Source: Alphaproteobacteria bacterium (GTDB taxonomy: Bacteria > Pseudomonadota > Alphaproteobacteria > Micropepsales > Micropepsaceae). From it: a stretch of DNA of 64,000 nucleotides. The stretch covers positions 54,001-118,000 of the forward strand of contig JAEUMK010000104.1 in NCBI GenBank assembly GCA_016792565.1. Reading direction: 5' to 3'. Numbering within the stretch: the stretch's first letter is position 1; every line of letters begins with the position of its first letter. The position numbers and the translations under genes were made by a program. The notes under the pieces are model-generated. The model was not told the origin of the DNA. It ran no database searches and worked only from the letters and a program-made list of their open reading frames with translations. Positions 36,093-45,620 of the stretch are shown here, in pieces.

Positions 36093-38234
36093 ATGTCGAT
36101 AAACGCGCTCCTCAATACCGGTCTTTCGGCGCTGCTCGCCAACCAGGCCGCATTGCGGACAACCGCCTCCAACATCTCCAACGTCAACACGCCGGACTAT
36201 GTACGGCGCATCGTCGGCTTCCAGACCCAGACCGCGGGCGGCGTCCTGGCCGGCGTCGATCTCGGATCGGTGACGCGCGCCGTCGACGAGTTCCTCAATA
36301 CCGAGCGGCTGGGCGCCTCATCGGGGGCCGGTGCGACCGATGCGACCGACCGCTTCCTGGACCAACTGCAGAAGGCCATGGGCGGCATCGCCGATGGCCG
36401 CGACCCGGCCTCGCGCCTCGCGGCCGTCACAGCCGGCCTCGCGCAGCTGGCGACCGACCCCTCTTCACGCGCCATGCAGGCCGACTTCGTCCAGCAGCTG
36501 AAGGATTTCGCCCAAGGCGTCAGCGATCTCGCCAACCGGGTGCAGGACCTGCGCGCCCAGGCGGATGGCGAAATCGGGGTAGCCGTCGCGCGCATCAACA
36601 CGCTGACGGCGCGTATCGCCGAACTCAATGGTCCGATCCAGCGCTCCACGCTCGACGGCGACAGCGCCAGCGCGCTGCGCGACGAGCGCGATGCGGCGGT
36701 GCGCGAGCTTGCCGGACTGATCGAGATCCGCGTCGACGAGGGCGCCTCCGGCCGGATCAACGTGACGACTCCGACGGGCTTCACGCTGGTCAGCGACAGC
36801 GCCGCCCAGGCCAGCCACAACGGGCTGAATGCGGTCTCTGCCGAAACGGTCTTCGCGCAGGTGACCGTCATCCGCCGCAACAGTTCGACGGGCGACCAGA
36901 TCGGCACCGAGGAGCCTCTCGAGCGTCATGTCACCGGCGGCGCCCTGCGCGCATTGCTCGATCTGCGCGATGTGACGCTGCCCAATATCGGACAGCAGAT
37001 CGGGGCGCTCGCCGCCGGCGCGGCGGAAGCCCTGAACGCCGCGGCAAACGCCTCGTCGTCCTGGCCCGCACCCTCCGCGCTGACCGGGCGCGACACGGGC
37101 CTGCTGGCCGGCGACTCGCTGAACTTCTCCGGCAAGTCGTCCGTCGCCATCGTCGATCCCCAGGGCAAGCTGGTGCGGCGCGTCGATATCGACTTCACCG
37201 CGGGCACGCTGTCCGTCGATGGCGGTGCGGCGACCGGGTTCGCGCCGACGATCGGCGGACTATCTTCGGCGCTTAACACCGCCCTGGGCGGCGCTGGCAC
37301 GGCAAACTTCTCGAACGGCGTTCTCTCGCTCTCGGCGACGGGCGGCAACGGCGTCGCCGTCCGGCAGGACCCGGCCGACCCTTCAAGCCGCGCGGGACGT
37401 GGCTTTGCCCACACTTTCGGGCTCAACGATATTTTCGCCTCGAGCGTGCCGACGAGCTTCGCGACAGGCCTGACGGCCGCCGATGCGCACGGCTATACCG
37501 CCGGACAGCAGATCGAGTTCGGCCTGCGCGATGCCAAAGGCGTGGTGTCGCAGACTTTCACATATACGGTGGCCGGGTCTTCGGTCGGCGACGTGGTGAC
37601 CGGCCTCAATGCTGCCGCCGGCGCGGCGGGCAGTTTTGTCCTCAATGCCGATGGCTCGATCGGCTTCGCGCCCGCGGGCGGCGCGGCGCGGCGGCTGGAA
37701 ATCATCAGCGACGGCACAACGCGCGGCGGCACGAGCCGCTCGCTCACCGAACTTTTCGGCATCGGCCCGCGATTCCAGATGGCGCAGGCCACGGGCCTGA
37801 CGGTCAGGCCCGCGCTCGCCGCGCAGCCGTCCAGCATACCGCTGGCCCAGCTCGATCTCGGCCCGGCGACGGCGATCGGCGACGTCGTGCTGGCGTCGGC
37901 CGACAACAAAGGCGCGCTCGCCCTGCAAGCGGCAGGCGCAAACGTAACGTTCGGCGCGGCCGGCTTCGCGACCCCTCAGACCAATTCCCTGTCGGGTTAT
38001 GCTTCAGCGCTGGTCGCGGCCATCGGTCAGCGGGCCGCCGCGGCATCGGACGCCGCCCTCGACGCGCGCTCGCTCAAGGCGGAGGTGCAGGAGCGTGCGG
38101 CTGCCACTGAGGGCGTCAACCTCGACGAGGAACTCGCCAACATGATGATCTTCCAGCGCGGCTACAATGCCGGCGCGCGACTGATCTCCACCGCCCAGCA
38201 GCTCTATGACGAGCTGCTGAACATGCTGCGCTGA
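36093..38234 (+). CDS. flgK: Flagellar hook-associated protein FlgK (HAP1)
   Basis: The 713-residue protein has the rod-type N-terminus (NTGLSALLANQAALRTTASN, ISNVNTPDYVRR) and the C-terminal ATEGVNLDEELANMMIFQRG with YNAGARLISTAQQLYDELLN, both diagnostic for FlgK. It forms the first junction layer between hook and filament. GGAGGCG precedes the ATG. flgL follows 17 bases later. Confidence 0.97.
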   Translation: MSINALLNTGLSALLANQAALRTTASNISNVNTPDYVRRIVGFQTQTAGGVLAGVDLGSVTRAVDEFLNTERLGASSGAGATDATDRFLDQLQKAMGGIADGRDPASRLAAVTAGLAQLATDPSSRAMQADFVQQLKDFAQGVSDLANRVQDLRAQADGEIGVAVARINTLTARIAELNGPIQRSTLDGDSASALRDERDAAVRELAGLIEIRVDEGASGRINVTTPTGFTLVSDSAAQASHNGLNAVSAETVFAQVTVIRRNSSTGDQIGTEEPLERHVTGGALRALLDLRDVTLPNIGQQIGALAAGAAEALNAAANASSSWPAPSALTGRDTGLLAGDSLNFSGKSSVAIVDPQGKLVRRVDIDFTAGTLSVDGGAATGFAPTIGGLSSALNTALGGAGTANFSNGVLSLSATGGNGVAVRQDPADPSSRAGRGFAHTFGLNDIFASSVPTSFATGLTAADAHGYTAGQQIEFGLRDAKGVVSQTFTYTVAGSSVGDVVTGLNAAAGAAGSFVLNADGSIGFAPAGGAARRLEIISDGTTRGGTSRSLTELFGIGPRFQMAQATGLTVRPALAAQPSSIPLAQLDLGPATAIGDVVLASADNKGALALQAAGANVTFGAAGFATPQTNSLSGYASALVAAIGQRAAAASDAALDARSLKAEVQERAAATEGVNLDEELANMMIFQRGYNAGARLISTAQQLYDELLNMLR

Positions 38235-38251
38235 CAGGAGGGCCGGCCGCC

Positions 38252-39181
38252 ATGGAACGCGTCTCGACGCTGATGCAGAGCCAGGCCATGCTCACCGAGC
38301 TGACGCGCGCCCAGCGCACGCTCTTCGATGCGCAGCGCGAGGTCTCGACCGGCAAGCGCATCAACGAATTCTCCGACTCGCCGAGCGATCTCGGCGCCCT
38401 GATGGCGGCGCGCGCCACGGACTCGCGCACCGCCGACTTCGAGGCGAGCGCCAGATCGGTCCGTCAGAGACTCGATCTGCAGGATACCCACATGGAGGAG
38501 ATGGCGTCGGTCATCGCCGATCTGAAGCAGACGATCTTCGATGCGGTGGCGAACAACGGAGGCCTGGCGCTGAGGTCGGAGATGGACGGCGCCGTGAAGC
38601 GCATGGTCTCGATCCTCAACGCGCAGATCGACGGCAAGTACATCTATGGCGGCACGCGCCAGGACGTGCCCCCGGTGACCATCGACTCGCTGACCTCGCT
38701 GCTCGGCCTGGGCGCGACCGCCGACGCCTTCCAGAACAACGCCGTCGCCCAGTCGGCGAAGATCGACAATTCGCAGACCATCGAGTTCGGCCAGCTGGCC
38801 GATGCGCTCGGCGGGCCGCTGTTCGATATCGTCCGCCAATTCGGGGCGTTCGAAGCCGGACCAAACGGGCCGATCGGCGACCAGCTGACGACTGCTGAGT
38901 CCGACTTCCTGACCTCGCTCCTGCCCGGGCTGACTGCAGCGTATCAGGGGTCCAATGAGGCTCTTGCCCGAAACGGCGTCGCCTTCCGGGCGGCCGACGA
39001 AGCGGTGACCCGTCATGGCGAGACGCGCACGACGCTGGCGGCGATGATCTCGGATATCGAGGACGTCGACATGGCCGAAGCCATCACCAAGCTGAACAAC
39101 GCCCAGACGGCGCTGCAGGCCTCGGCCAAGACCTTCGCGACGGTCCAGAACCTCACGCTCCTCGACTATCTGACGGTGTAG
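38252..39181 (+). CDS. flgL: Flagellar hook-associated protein FlgL (HAP3)
   Basis: The 309-residue protein is flagellin-like: an N-terminal helix [20 protein letters not shown] with [19 protein letters not shown], a variable middle, and a C-terminal helix with [19 protein letters not shown] and [18 protein letters not shown]. It is the second junction protein below the filament. No flagellin gene follows; the downstream gene is mnmA. Confidence 0.94.
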   Translation: MERVSTLMQSQAMLTELTRAQRTLFDAQREVSTGKRINEFSDSPSDLGALMAARATDSRTADFEASARSVRQRLDLQDTHMEEMASVIADLKQTIFDAVANNGGLALRSEMDGAVKRMVSILNAQIDGKYIYGGTRQDVPPVTIDSLTSLLGLGATADAFQNNAVAQSAKIDNSQTIEFGQLADALGGPLFDIVRQFGAFEAGPNGPIGDQLTTAESDFLTSLLPGLTAAYQGSNEALARNGVAFRAADEAVTRHGETRTTLAAMISDIEDVDMAEAITKLNNAQTALQASAKTFATVQNLTLLDYLTV

Positions 39182-39215
39182 CGCCGCGCCGGGGCACACC
39201 CTATATGTGCCGGCG

Positions 39216-40397
39216 ATGATCGATCTCGGCCTCGCCAGTCCCCGCGCCCAAACCCGAGTCGTCGTCGCCATGTCCGGCGGCGTCGATTCGTCGGTGACGG
39301 CTGCGCTCCTCAAGGAGGCCGGCTACGATACGGTCGGCGTGACGCTGCAGCTTTACGACCACGGTGCGGCCGTGCAACGGCGCGGCGCGTGCTGCGCGGG
39401 CGCGGACATCCGCGACGCGCGGTCGGCGGCTGCGGCGATCGGCATCCCCCACTTCGTGCTCGACTTCGAGGCACGATTTCGCGACGCGGTGATCGCGTCC
39501 TTCGCCGATGCCTATGTCAACGGCGAGACGCCGGTGCCATGTGTCACCTGCAACGAGACGGTGAAGTTCACCGATCTGGTCGCCGTGGCGCGCGACCTCG
39601 GCGCCGACGCCATGGCGACAGGACACTATGTCAGGCGTGTCGCGGGAGCAGGCGGGCCGGAACTCCACCGCGCCGCCGACGCCAGTCGCGACCAGAGCTA
39701 CTTCCTCTTCTCGATGACGCGGCCGCAGCTCGATTTCGTCCATTTCCCTCTCGGCGATCTGCCGAAGAGGGAGACGCGGACGCTGGCGGCCCGCTTCGGC
39801 CTGGCTGTCGCCGACAAGCCGGACAGTCAGGACATCTGCTTCGTGCCAGACGGGCGTTATGGCGACATCGTTCGCCGGGTGCGGGCGGACGCCGCGGCTC
39901 CTGGCGAGATCGTCGATATGGAAGGCCGAGTGCTGGGCCGCCACGAGGGTATCGCCAACTACACGATCGGCCAGCGGCGCGGGCTCGATCTCAAGACCGC
40001 CGGTCAGGCACTCTACGTGGTGCGGCTTGAGCCGGGCACCCGCCGCGTCGTGGTCGGCCCCCGCGAGGCGCTGGTGCGCCGCGACTTCGCGGTGCGGCGG
40101 GTCAATTGGCTGTGCGACGCGCCGCCGGCCGAGACTCCGATGGCGGTGCTCGCGCGCGTGCGCTCGACGCGGCCGCCGGTCGAGGCGACGGTCGTGGCCG
40201 ACGGCGCGGGCGGAGCGCGCGTCACGATCCACGGCGGCGAGGCAGGGATCGCGCCCGGTCAGGCCTGCGTCTTCTATGCGCCGGACGGCGGGGGCCGCGT
40301 GCTGGGCGGCGGCTCGATCGCGCGCCCCGAAGCTCCCCTCGCTGATGCCGGTCGTGACTCCCAGCCTTGCTTGACAGGACGGCCCGGAGCGCCTTAA
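39216..40397 (+). CDS. mnmA: tRNA 2-thiouridylase MnmA
   Basis: The 393-residue enzyme adds sulfur to wobble uridine of tRNAs for Glu, Gln and Lys. The PP-loop reads [15 protein letters not shown], the catalytic cysteine lies in [13 protein letters not shown], the ATGHYVRR and [13 protein letters not shown] motifs are present, and the second cysteine is in [10 protein letters not shown]. The ATG at 39216 is preferred to a GTG three codons upstream. The gene is immediately upstream of a tRNA gene. Confidence 0.96.
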   Translation: MIDLGLASPRAQTRVVVAMSGGVDSSVTAALLKEAGYDTVGVTLQLYDHGAAVQRRGACCAGADIRDARSAAAAIGIPHFVLDFEARFRDAVIASFADAYVNGETPVPCVTCNETVKFTDLVAVARDLGADAMATGHYVRRVAGAGGPELHRAADASRDQSYFLFSMTRPQLDFVHFPLGDLPKRETRTLAARFGLAVADKPDSQDICFVPDGRYGDIVRRVRADAAAPGEIVDMEGRVLGRHEGIANYTIGQRRGLDLKTAGQALYVVRLEPGTRRVVVGPREALVRRDFAVRRVNWLCDAPPAETPMAVLARVRSTRPPVEATVVADGAGGARVTIHGGEAGIAPGQACVFYAPDGGGRVLGGGSIARPEAPLADAGRDSQPCLTGRPGAP

Positions 40398-40413
40398 GAG
40401 CCCCCTCCCGCGT

Positions 40414-40488
40414 GGCAGCGTAGCTCAGCGGTAGAGCAGGGGAATCATAATCCCTTGGTCGGCGGTTCAAATCCGTCCGCTGCTACCA
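40414..40488 (+). tRNA. tRNA-Met (anticodon CAT), probably elongator
   Basis: The acceptor stem GGCAGCG pairs with CGCTGCT (first pair G-T), followed by A and an encoded CCA. The anticodon stem GGGGA/TCCCT encloses ATCATAA with CAT at 40446-40448. The three G-C pairs at the anticodon end that mark initiator tRNA are absent. Elongator Met is favoured over tRNA-Ile(CAT), which shares the anticodon; TilS identity elements would decide. Confidence 0.88.
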
Positions 40489-40495
40489 CTCTCCT

Positions 40496-42253
40496 TCATT
40501 CTCGCGCCTGGTGCGCGCCGCCTGTGGCGATGCCGGAGTCGTCTTCCGGCGCCGTTCCCTCGGCGCTGCGCAAGGCCGCCATCGCGTCCGCGACATTCGC
40601 CCGGAAACGTACCTGCGGGGGGCGAACGCCATGCATCAGCAGGGCGCGGCGCACGGCGGGGCGGGCGCCGGCGATGATCACCGAGGCTTTGTGGCGCAGC
40701 GCCTTGCGGGCGAAGCCTTCCATCGTGGCGGCGGCGGTCGAGTCGATCATCGGTACGGACGAGAAGTCGATCACATAGGCCTTGGGCTGAGCACCGATGC
40801 GATCGAGGGCGGCGGCGACGGCTCCGGCGGCGCCGAAGAAGAATGCGCCGGAGATGCGATAGACGACAATGTCCGGATCGGCGGCGAAGGCTGCATCGTA
40901 GGACGTGCGTCCCCGTCCTTCGGCCGTGTCGGCTTCGTCGTCCTCGCCATGCGGCGAGGGCTGGTCCACCTCCACGGCCTGCGCCATGCGGTGCAGGAAG
41001 AGCAGTGCGCCGAGTCCGAAGCCGATCAGGATGCCTTCCGTCAGATCTCGGAAGACGACCAGCAGGAAGGTCGCGATGAGGACGACGGCGTCGCCGCGCG
41101 AGGCGCGCAGCAGCGTCGCGAATTCGTGCTTCTCGGCCATGTTCCAGGCGACCGTCGCCAGCACGGCGGCGAGAGCGGCGAGCGGGATGTAGCTGGCGAG
41201 CGGCGCGGCGACGAGCATGAAGAGCAGCAGGAAGAGGGCGTGCAGCATGCCCGCGACCGGACCGCGGGCGCCGGCGCGCACGTTTGTGGCGGTGCGGGCG
41301 ATCGTGCCGGTGACGCAGAAGCCGCCGAAGAGCGCCGAGGCCATGTTGGCGACCCCCTGGCCGACCAGCTCGGCGTTTGAGCGGTGCCGCCGTCCGCTCA
41401 TGCTGTCGGCGACGACCGCCGACAAGAGGCTTTCAATGCCGCCGAGCAGTGCGAACGAGAGGGCAGAGGGCAGGAGCTCGACGATCCGGCCGAGCGTGAC
41501 GGCGGGAAGCCCCGGTGCGGGAAGCGACTGTGGGATGCCGCCAAAGCGCGAGCCGATGGTCTCGACCGGCAAGCCCATCAGCGCGGCCACCAGCGAGGCG
41601 AGCACTACGGCGATGAGGAAGACCGGCCATTGCGGGCGGTAGCGCCTGACCGCGACGATCAGGCCGATCGCCAGCGCCGCGACCAGGGCGGCCGACGGAT
41701 TGAGCGAGGGAAGCGCCTCGCCCAGCGCCACCATCTTGGGAACGATCGGCCCGGGTTCCGCCTGCGCCAGCGAGAGGCCGAGCAGTTCCTTGATCTGGCT
41801 GGCGAAGATGATGACGGCGATGCCCGAGGTGAAGCCGACCGTCACAGGATAGGGAATGTACTTGATGAAGGTGCCGAGCCGCATCAGGCCTATGGCCAGG
41901 AGGATGATCCCCGACATGAAGGTAGCGAGGATCAGCCCGTCGATGCCGAACTGCTGGACGGTCGCGGCGATGAGCACGATGAAGGCACCGGCCGGGCCGC
42001 CGATCTGGAAGCGGCTGCCGCCGAGCGCCGAGACGAGGAAGCCGCCGACGATCGCGGCATAGAGGCCGCGTTCCGGCGGGACGCCCGAGGCGATGGCGAT
42101 CGCCATCGAGAGCGGCAGGGCGACGATGGCGACGGTAAGGCCGGCGATCGCGTCGGCCTTCAGATCGCCGAAGCCGTAGCCCTCGCGCAGGATGGTGACG
42201 AGCTTGGGCGTGAAGAGTTCGGCGAAGCTCGGCTTTCTCGCTCTGGCAACCAT
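40496..42253 (-). CDS. SulP-family anion transporter with STAS domain
   Basis: The 585-residue protein has about 12-14 membrane helices, with the family blocks DAIAGLTVAIVALPLSMAIA, GGPAGAFIVLIAA and GSIESLLSA-like LLGGIESLLSAVVAD, and a C-terminal STAS domain (about residues 465-565, VIDFSSVPMIDSTAAATMEG). SulP carriers transport sulfate, bicarbonate or other anions. The exact substrate cannot be read from sequence. A small XRE regulator lies 35 bases upstream in the same direction and may control it. Confidence 0.92.
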   Translation of the reverse strand: MVARARKPSFAELFTPKLVTILREGYGFGDLKADAIAGLTVAIVALPLSMAIAIASGVPPERGLYAAIVGGFLVSALGGSRFQIGGPAGAFIVLIAATVQQFGIDGLILATFMSGIILLAIGLMRLGTFIKYIPYPVTVGFTSGIAVIIFASQIKELLGLSLAQAEPGPIVPKMVALGEALPSLNPSAALVAALAIGLIVAVRRYRPQWPVFLIAVVLASLVAALMGLPVETIGSRFGGIPQSLPAPGLPAVTLGRIVELLPSALSFALLGGIESLLSAVVADSMSGRRHRSNAELVGQGVANMASALFGGFCVTGTIARTATNVRAGARGPVAGMLHALFLLLFMLVAAPLASYIPLAALAAVLATVAWNMAEKHEFATLLRASRGDAVVLIATFLLVVFRDLTEGILIGFGLGALLFLHRMAQAVEVDQPSPHGEDDEADTAEGRGRTSYDAAFAADPDIVVYRISGAFFFGAAGAVAAALDRIGAQPKAYVIDFSSVPMIDSTAAATMEGFARKALRHKASVIIAGARPAVRRALLMHGVRPPQVRFRANVADAMAALRSAEGTAPEDDSGIATGGAHQARE

Positions 42254-42288
42254 CGCCTTGCGCTCTCCGGAGTCCGCCGCCAGCGGTC

Positions 42289-42552
42289 TCAGCCCCTGGG
42301 CTGTCTAGCCTGCCTGAACCGCACGCCACGGCCGCCGTCGCGGCTGACGGCGTTCTCGCCGATCAGTTCGACCCCGGCGCGCTCAAAGGCCTCGATCACG
42401 CGGGTGAGGGTCTCGACCACGCCGCGGACATTGCCATCGCTCGCTTCCATCCGCTGGATGGTGGGGAGCGAGACGCCCGCCAGCTCGGCCAGCTGGCGCT
42501 GGTCGATCCCGAGCAGGGCGCGCGCGGCGCGCATCTGGGCGGCGGTCATCAT
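42289..42552 (-). CDS. Small XRE-family helix-turn-helix regulator
   Basis: The 87-residue protein has an HTH_3 domain at residues 6-62 (MRAARALLGIDQRQLAELAG, VSLPTIQRMEASDG) and the tail AFERAGVELIGENAVSRDGG, which is common in short DNA-binding proteins of Alphaproteobacteria. Two consecutive ATGs (42552, 42549) could start it. The promoter has two copies of an inverted repeat that may be its own operator. Because the SulP gene follows closely, both may be one autoregulated unit. Confidence 0.88.
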   Translation of the reverse strand: MMTAAQMRAARALLGIDQRQLAELAGVSLPTIQRMEASDGNVRGVVETLTRVIEAFERAGVELIGENAVSRDGGRGVRFRQARQPRG

Positions 42553-42583
42553 CGTCGAAGATCCATATATCGGATAGCCGCTA

Positions 42584-42621
42584 TAATGTCCAGAACATTA
42601 GCTATGATGTTTATGACATCA
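42584..42621. promoter_or_regulatory. Twin inverted-repeat operator upstream of the XRE gene
   Basis: TAATGT-CCAGA-ACATTA (42584-42600) and TGATGT-TTATG-ACATCA (42605-42621) are two perfect inverted repeats of the same design, T(A/G)ATGT-N5-ACAT(T/C)A. Their centres are 21 bp apart, two helical turns, so they face the same side of DNA. They lie 31 bases upstream of the XRE start in an AT-rich promoter patch. They are a likely binding site of the XRE regulator. Confidence 0.7.
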
Positions 42622-42640
42622 GTCTGCATGGACCGCTCGG

Positions 42641-43201
42641 TCAGAGCGCGGCAACGAGGATCCAGAGGCCGAGGCCCAGGAATATCGCGGCGGCGATCAG
42701 GCGCACGAGGTTGAGCGGCACGACCCTGGTGATCGCCTCGCCGAACAGCACCGCAGGCACGTTGGCGAGCATCATGCCGAGCGTCGTGCCGATGGTGACG
42801 AAGAGGACGTCGTTGAAGCGTGCGGCGAGGAGCGAGGTGGCGATCTGCGTCTTGTCGCCGATCTCGACGATGAAGAAGGCGATGAGGGTCGTCAGGAAGA
42901 CGCCGCCCGCGCCCATCTTGGCCGCACCGTCGTCCGCCTTGTCGGGCACCAGCGCCCACGCCGCCATGGCGAGGAAGGCGATGCCGACGCCGATCTGAAA
43001 GGCCTGGCCGGTCAGCCACTGGGCGATGAGATAGCCGAAGCCTGCCGCGAGCGCATGGTTGGCCAGCGTCGCGACCAGAATGCCGAGGACGATCGGCACG
43101 GGCCTGCGGAAACGCGCCGCGAGGACGATGGCCAGAAGCTGGGTCTTGTCGCCGATCTCGGCGAGGGCGACGAGGCCGGTCGAAATCCAGATCGCTTCCA
43201 T
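42641..43201 (-). CDS. GDT1/TMEM165-family (UPF0016) cation transporter
   Basis: The 186-residue protein has six membrane helices in two homologous halves, each with the signature EIGDKTQ (ALAEIGDKTQLLAIVLAARF and FIVEIGDKTQIATSLLAARF). The family exports manganese (MneA in Vibrio) or exchanges Ca/Mn for protons in eukaryotes. A yybP-ykoY manganese riboswitch precedes it, which strongly supports a manganese export role. The ATG at 43201 starts the first helix; the open frame runs far upstream but is antisense to other features. Confidence 0.95.
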   Translation of the reverse strand: MEAIWISTGLVALAEIGDKTQLLAIVLAARFRRPVPIVLGILVATLANHALAAGFGYLIAQWLTGQAFQIGVGIAFLAMAAWALVPDKADDGAAKMGAGGVFLTTLIAFFIVEIGDKTQIATSLLAARFNDVLFVTIGTTLGMMLANVPAVLFGEAITRVVPLNLVRLIAAAIFLGLGLWILVAAL

Positions 43202-43274
43202 GGCGTGCACTCCAGGGCCGGGCATCGAGACGACGACGTCCCGCCCCCGCCGGCCATCTGCCGGAGGCGCACGT

Positions 43275-43384
43275 CGCCGGTCTCGCCAGTCCGGACCGCG
43301 AGCGGTCCGCCGCCTGCGCCATGGCCGCAAGGCCAAGTGTGTTGACGCAGGCTTCGCGTGGGGTCCGCGAACGGCTACTCCCCG
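43275..43384 (-). ncRNA. Manganese riboswitch (yybP-ykoY)
   Basis: On the minus strand the leader holds the conserved elements in order: GGGGAGTAGCC at the 5' end, TGCGTCAACACACTTGG in the middle, a GGACCGC/GCGGTCC hairpin, and TGGCGAGACCGGCG at the 3' end (43275-43288). These are the manganese-binding loops and helix of the yybP-ykoY class. It lies 74 bases upstream of the GDT1 gene. The remaining 118 bases to the ilvA start hold no gene and no clear second signal. Confidence 0.85.
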
Positions 43385-43519
43385 AAGATGGGGCGTTGGG
43401 TAGGGCGGTTTCGGCGGCCTGTCAAACGCCGCGCAGGCGGCCTGATCGCCCTTGATCGCCGGGCGCGGGGACGTTACCGCAAGGTCAATGCGCCGCTGCC
43501 CGGCGCCGGGTGCCCGTCC

Positions 43520-44737
43520 ATGACCGTCACGCTTGAGGATATCCGCGCGGCCCAGCGGCTGATCGAGAGCCGCGTTTCGCGCACGCCCTTCAACCGGGCC
43601 CGCACGCTCTCGTCGATCACCGGCGCGGAGGTCTTCCTGAAGTTCGAGAATCTCCAGTTCACCGCCTCGTTCAAGGAGCGCGGCGCGCTGAACAAGCTCT
43701 CCAGCCTCAACGAGGAAGAGCGCAAGCGCGGCGTCATCGCCATGAGCGCCGGCAACCACGCGCAGGGCGTCGCCTATCATGCGGCGAAGCTGGGCATCCC
43801 GGCGACCATCGTGATGCCCATCGGCACGCCCTTCGTGAAGATCAACCAGACCAAGGAGCATGGCGCGCGGGTGATCGTCGACGGCGAGGGCCTGAGCGGC
43901 GCGAGCGCGCTCGCCCACGCGCTGGCCGAGAAGGAGAACCTCGTCTTCGTCCATCCTTACGACGACGACCGGATCATCGCCGGACAGGGGACGATCGGCC
44001 TGGAGATGCTGGAGGACCGGCCCGACCTCGACGCGCTGATCGTGCCGATCGGCGGCGGCGGGCTGATCGCCGGGATCGCCACGGCGGCCAAGGGCGTGAA
44101 GCCCTCGATCAAGGTCTACGGCGTCGAGACCGAGCTCTATCCGGGCATGTACAACGCCTTCAAGGACGAGGCGGAACCGGCCGGCGGGCAGACGATCGCC
44201 GAAGGCATCGCGGTGCGCGTGATGGGCGAGCGCTGCCTGCCCATCGTCAAGGCGCTGGTCGATGACATCATTCTGGTCGAGGAGGAGACGATCGAGCGCT
44301 CGATCGCGCTGCTGCTCAACATCGAGAAGACGGTGGTGGAGGGTGCGGGCGCGGCCGGCCTCGCGGCGCTGTTGACCCGGCCCGAGCTCTTCAAGGGCAA
44401 GAAGGTCGGACTGGTGCTGTGCGGCGGCAATATCGATCCGCGCCTGCTATCGAACGTGATCCTGCGCGAGTTGTCGCGCGAGGGGCGCATCCTGCACTTC
44501 GCGGTGGAGATCGAGGACCGGCCGGGCGTGCTGGCCCGCATCGCGACGCTGGTCGGCGAGGGCGGCGGCAACATCCTGGAGGTCTTCCACAACCGGATGC
44601 TGACCCATATGCCGGCCAAGGTCGCCGAACTGCGCATCTCGGCCGAGGCGCGCGACCCCGACCACGCCCGCGACGTCATCGCCCATGTGCGGGGCGCGGG
44701 CTTCAAGGTGCGCGAGATCGGGGCCGGGGGCGTCTGA
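43520..44737 (+). CDS. ilvA: Threonine ammonia-lyase (threonine deaminase)
   Basis: The 405-residue PLP enzyme turns threonine into 2-oxobutanoate and ammonia. The PLP lysine lies in FTASFKERGALNKL (about residue 52), the phosphate-binding loop is GGGGLIAG, and the substrate loop SAGNHAQGVAYHA is typical. A C-terminal ACT domain (about residues 325-400, EIEDRPGVLARIATLVGEGG) suggests amino acid feedback. The short form with one ACT domain resembles both biosynthetic and catabolic members, so isoleucine synthesis is likely but not certain. Confidence 0.92.
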   Translation: MTVTLEDIRAAQRLIESRVSRTPFNRARTLSSITGAEVFLKFENLQFTASFKERGALNKLSSLNEEERKRGVIAMSAGNHAQGVAYHAAKLGIPATIVMPIGTPFVKINQTKEHGARVIVDGEGLSGASALAHALAEKENLVFVHPYDDDRIIAGQGTIGLEMLEDRPDLDALIVPIGGGGLIAGIATAAKGVKPSIKVYGVETELYPGMYNAFKDEAEPAGGQTIAEGIAVRVMGERCLPIVKALVDDIILVEEETIERSIALLLNIEKTVVEGAGAAGLAALLTRPELFKGKKVGLVLCGGNIDPRLLSNVILRELSREGRILHFAVEIEDRPGVLARIATLVGEGGGNILEVFHNRMLTHMPAKVAELRISAEARDPDHARDVIAHVRGAGFKVREIGAGGV

Positions 44738-45040
44738 CGGTTCAATCGCCGCGCCCGCCCAAGATGGAGCGGATTTCCGCGCCAGACGCCTCCGATTGAA
44801 CCGCGCCATCCGATTTGAACCTCGATTTTCGCCTAAATCGCTCGGGGCCTCCCCGCCGCCTTGCGGACGCCGCGCAGGCCGCGACGGAAGGCGGGCCGGC
44901 CGGGATATAGGATAATATTCCGAATCTTCAAGACCCCGGCGCCCGGCACGCAAAAATGCCGCATTGCCGCCGGCATGATCCTCGGGCGAGTGCGGACAAG
45001 GCTGGCGCCGGCCGGTCCGGGTACAAGAGGGATGCGACCG
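44738..45040. other. Gene-free stretch with inverted repeats after ilvA
   Basis: CGGTTCAATCG (44738-44748) and CGATTGAACCG (44793-44803) are a perfect 11-bp inverted repeat around 44 bases that themselves contain GCGGA-TT-TCCGC. The copy CGATTTGAACC and the hairpin CGATTT-TCGCCT-AAATCG follow. The first element starts directly after the ilvA stop and may end its transcript. No ORF with coding character is visible in the rest. Promoter-like AT patches occur near 44905-44925. Confidence 0.5.
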
Positions 45041-45604
45041 ATGAGATCGACCGTGGCGGCCGTGCTGGGCCTCGCCTTGTGCGCGACGGCCCAAGCCGAC
45101 GCGCTGCCCGAGGGCCCGCCGCCCGACTTCGCGCTTCCCGTCGGCTGCAACGCCAGCGCAGTCGCGCCGTGGCCGGCGGCGGGCGAGGGCTATCGCGCGC
45201 AGGCGGCGACCGAAGGCGAGGTCTGCGCCGAGGCGGCGCTGACGCTGGCGCTGGTCGCGCCGACCGGGCGGGCGCTGTGGGAACTGCCGACAAGCGGCGT
45301 CGGCGCCATTCGCGTGCTCTATGGCGTGCCGGGCGGGCGGGAAATGGAAGCCGAGCTTCAGGCCTGGATCTCTCAGGGCGGATCGAAGCCGGCGACAGCG
45401 GCCGACCTGCCGGTCTGGGCGGACGGCGCGGCGGGACCGGAAGGCTTCGAGCCGACGACGGAAACCGACCGCGCGGCCTATGAGGCGCTGCGCGCCGCGG
45501 CCCGGCCGCTCTTCTGCTATGCCGACGATCCTGGATTCGATACGTGTCTGGTGCTGGCGGCGGACGACAGCGTTTCGGCGATCGGCCGGCGCGCGACCCG
45601 CTAG
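45041..45604 (+). CDS. Secreted protein of unknown function, paralogue of the 47208-47738 gene
   Basis: The 187-residue product begins with a signal peptide (RSTVAAVLGLALCATAQA). The ATG at 45041 has AAGAGGG at good spacing; an ATG nine bases upstream is also in frame. The mature part has five cysteines, and its C-terminal half (YEALRAAARPLFCYADDPGF then DTCLVLA) resembles YEAIRAAKAPMLCYKASEHD then RVCLA in the gene at 47208-47738. Both have W-x-S or W-I segments and a PEGF/TEGF before it. I cannot assign a family. Two more secreted protein genes follow in the same direction. Confidence 0.75.
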   Translation: MRSTVAAVLGLALCATAQADALPEGPPPDFALPVGCNASAVAPWPAAGEGYRAQAATEGEVCAEAALTLALVAPTGRALWELPTSGVGAIRVLYGVPGGREMEAELQAWISQGGSKPATAADLPVWADGAAGPEGFEPTTETDRAAYEALRAAARPLFCYADDPGFDTCLVLAADDSVSAIGRRATR

Positions 45605-45620
45605 CGAAAGGGGAAGAACG

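Noticed and set aside
40414..40488. Initiator tRNA-Met or tRNA-Ile(CAT)
   Set aside because: The three G-C pairs next to the anticodon loop of initiator tRNA are absent; Ile(CAT) cannot be fully excluded but the stem fits elongator Met better.
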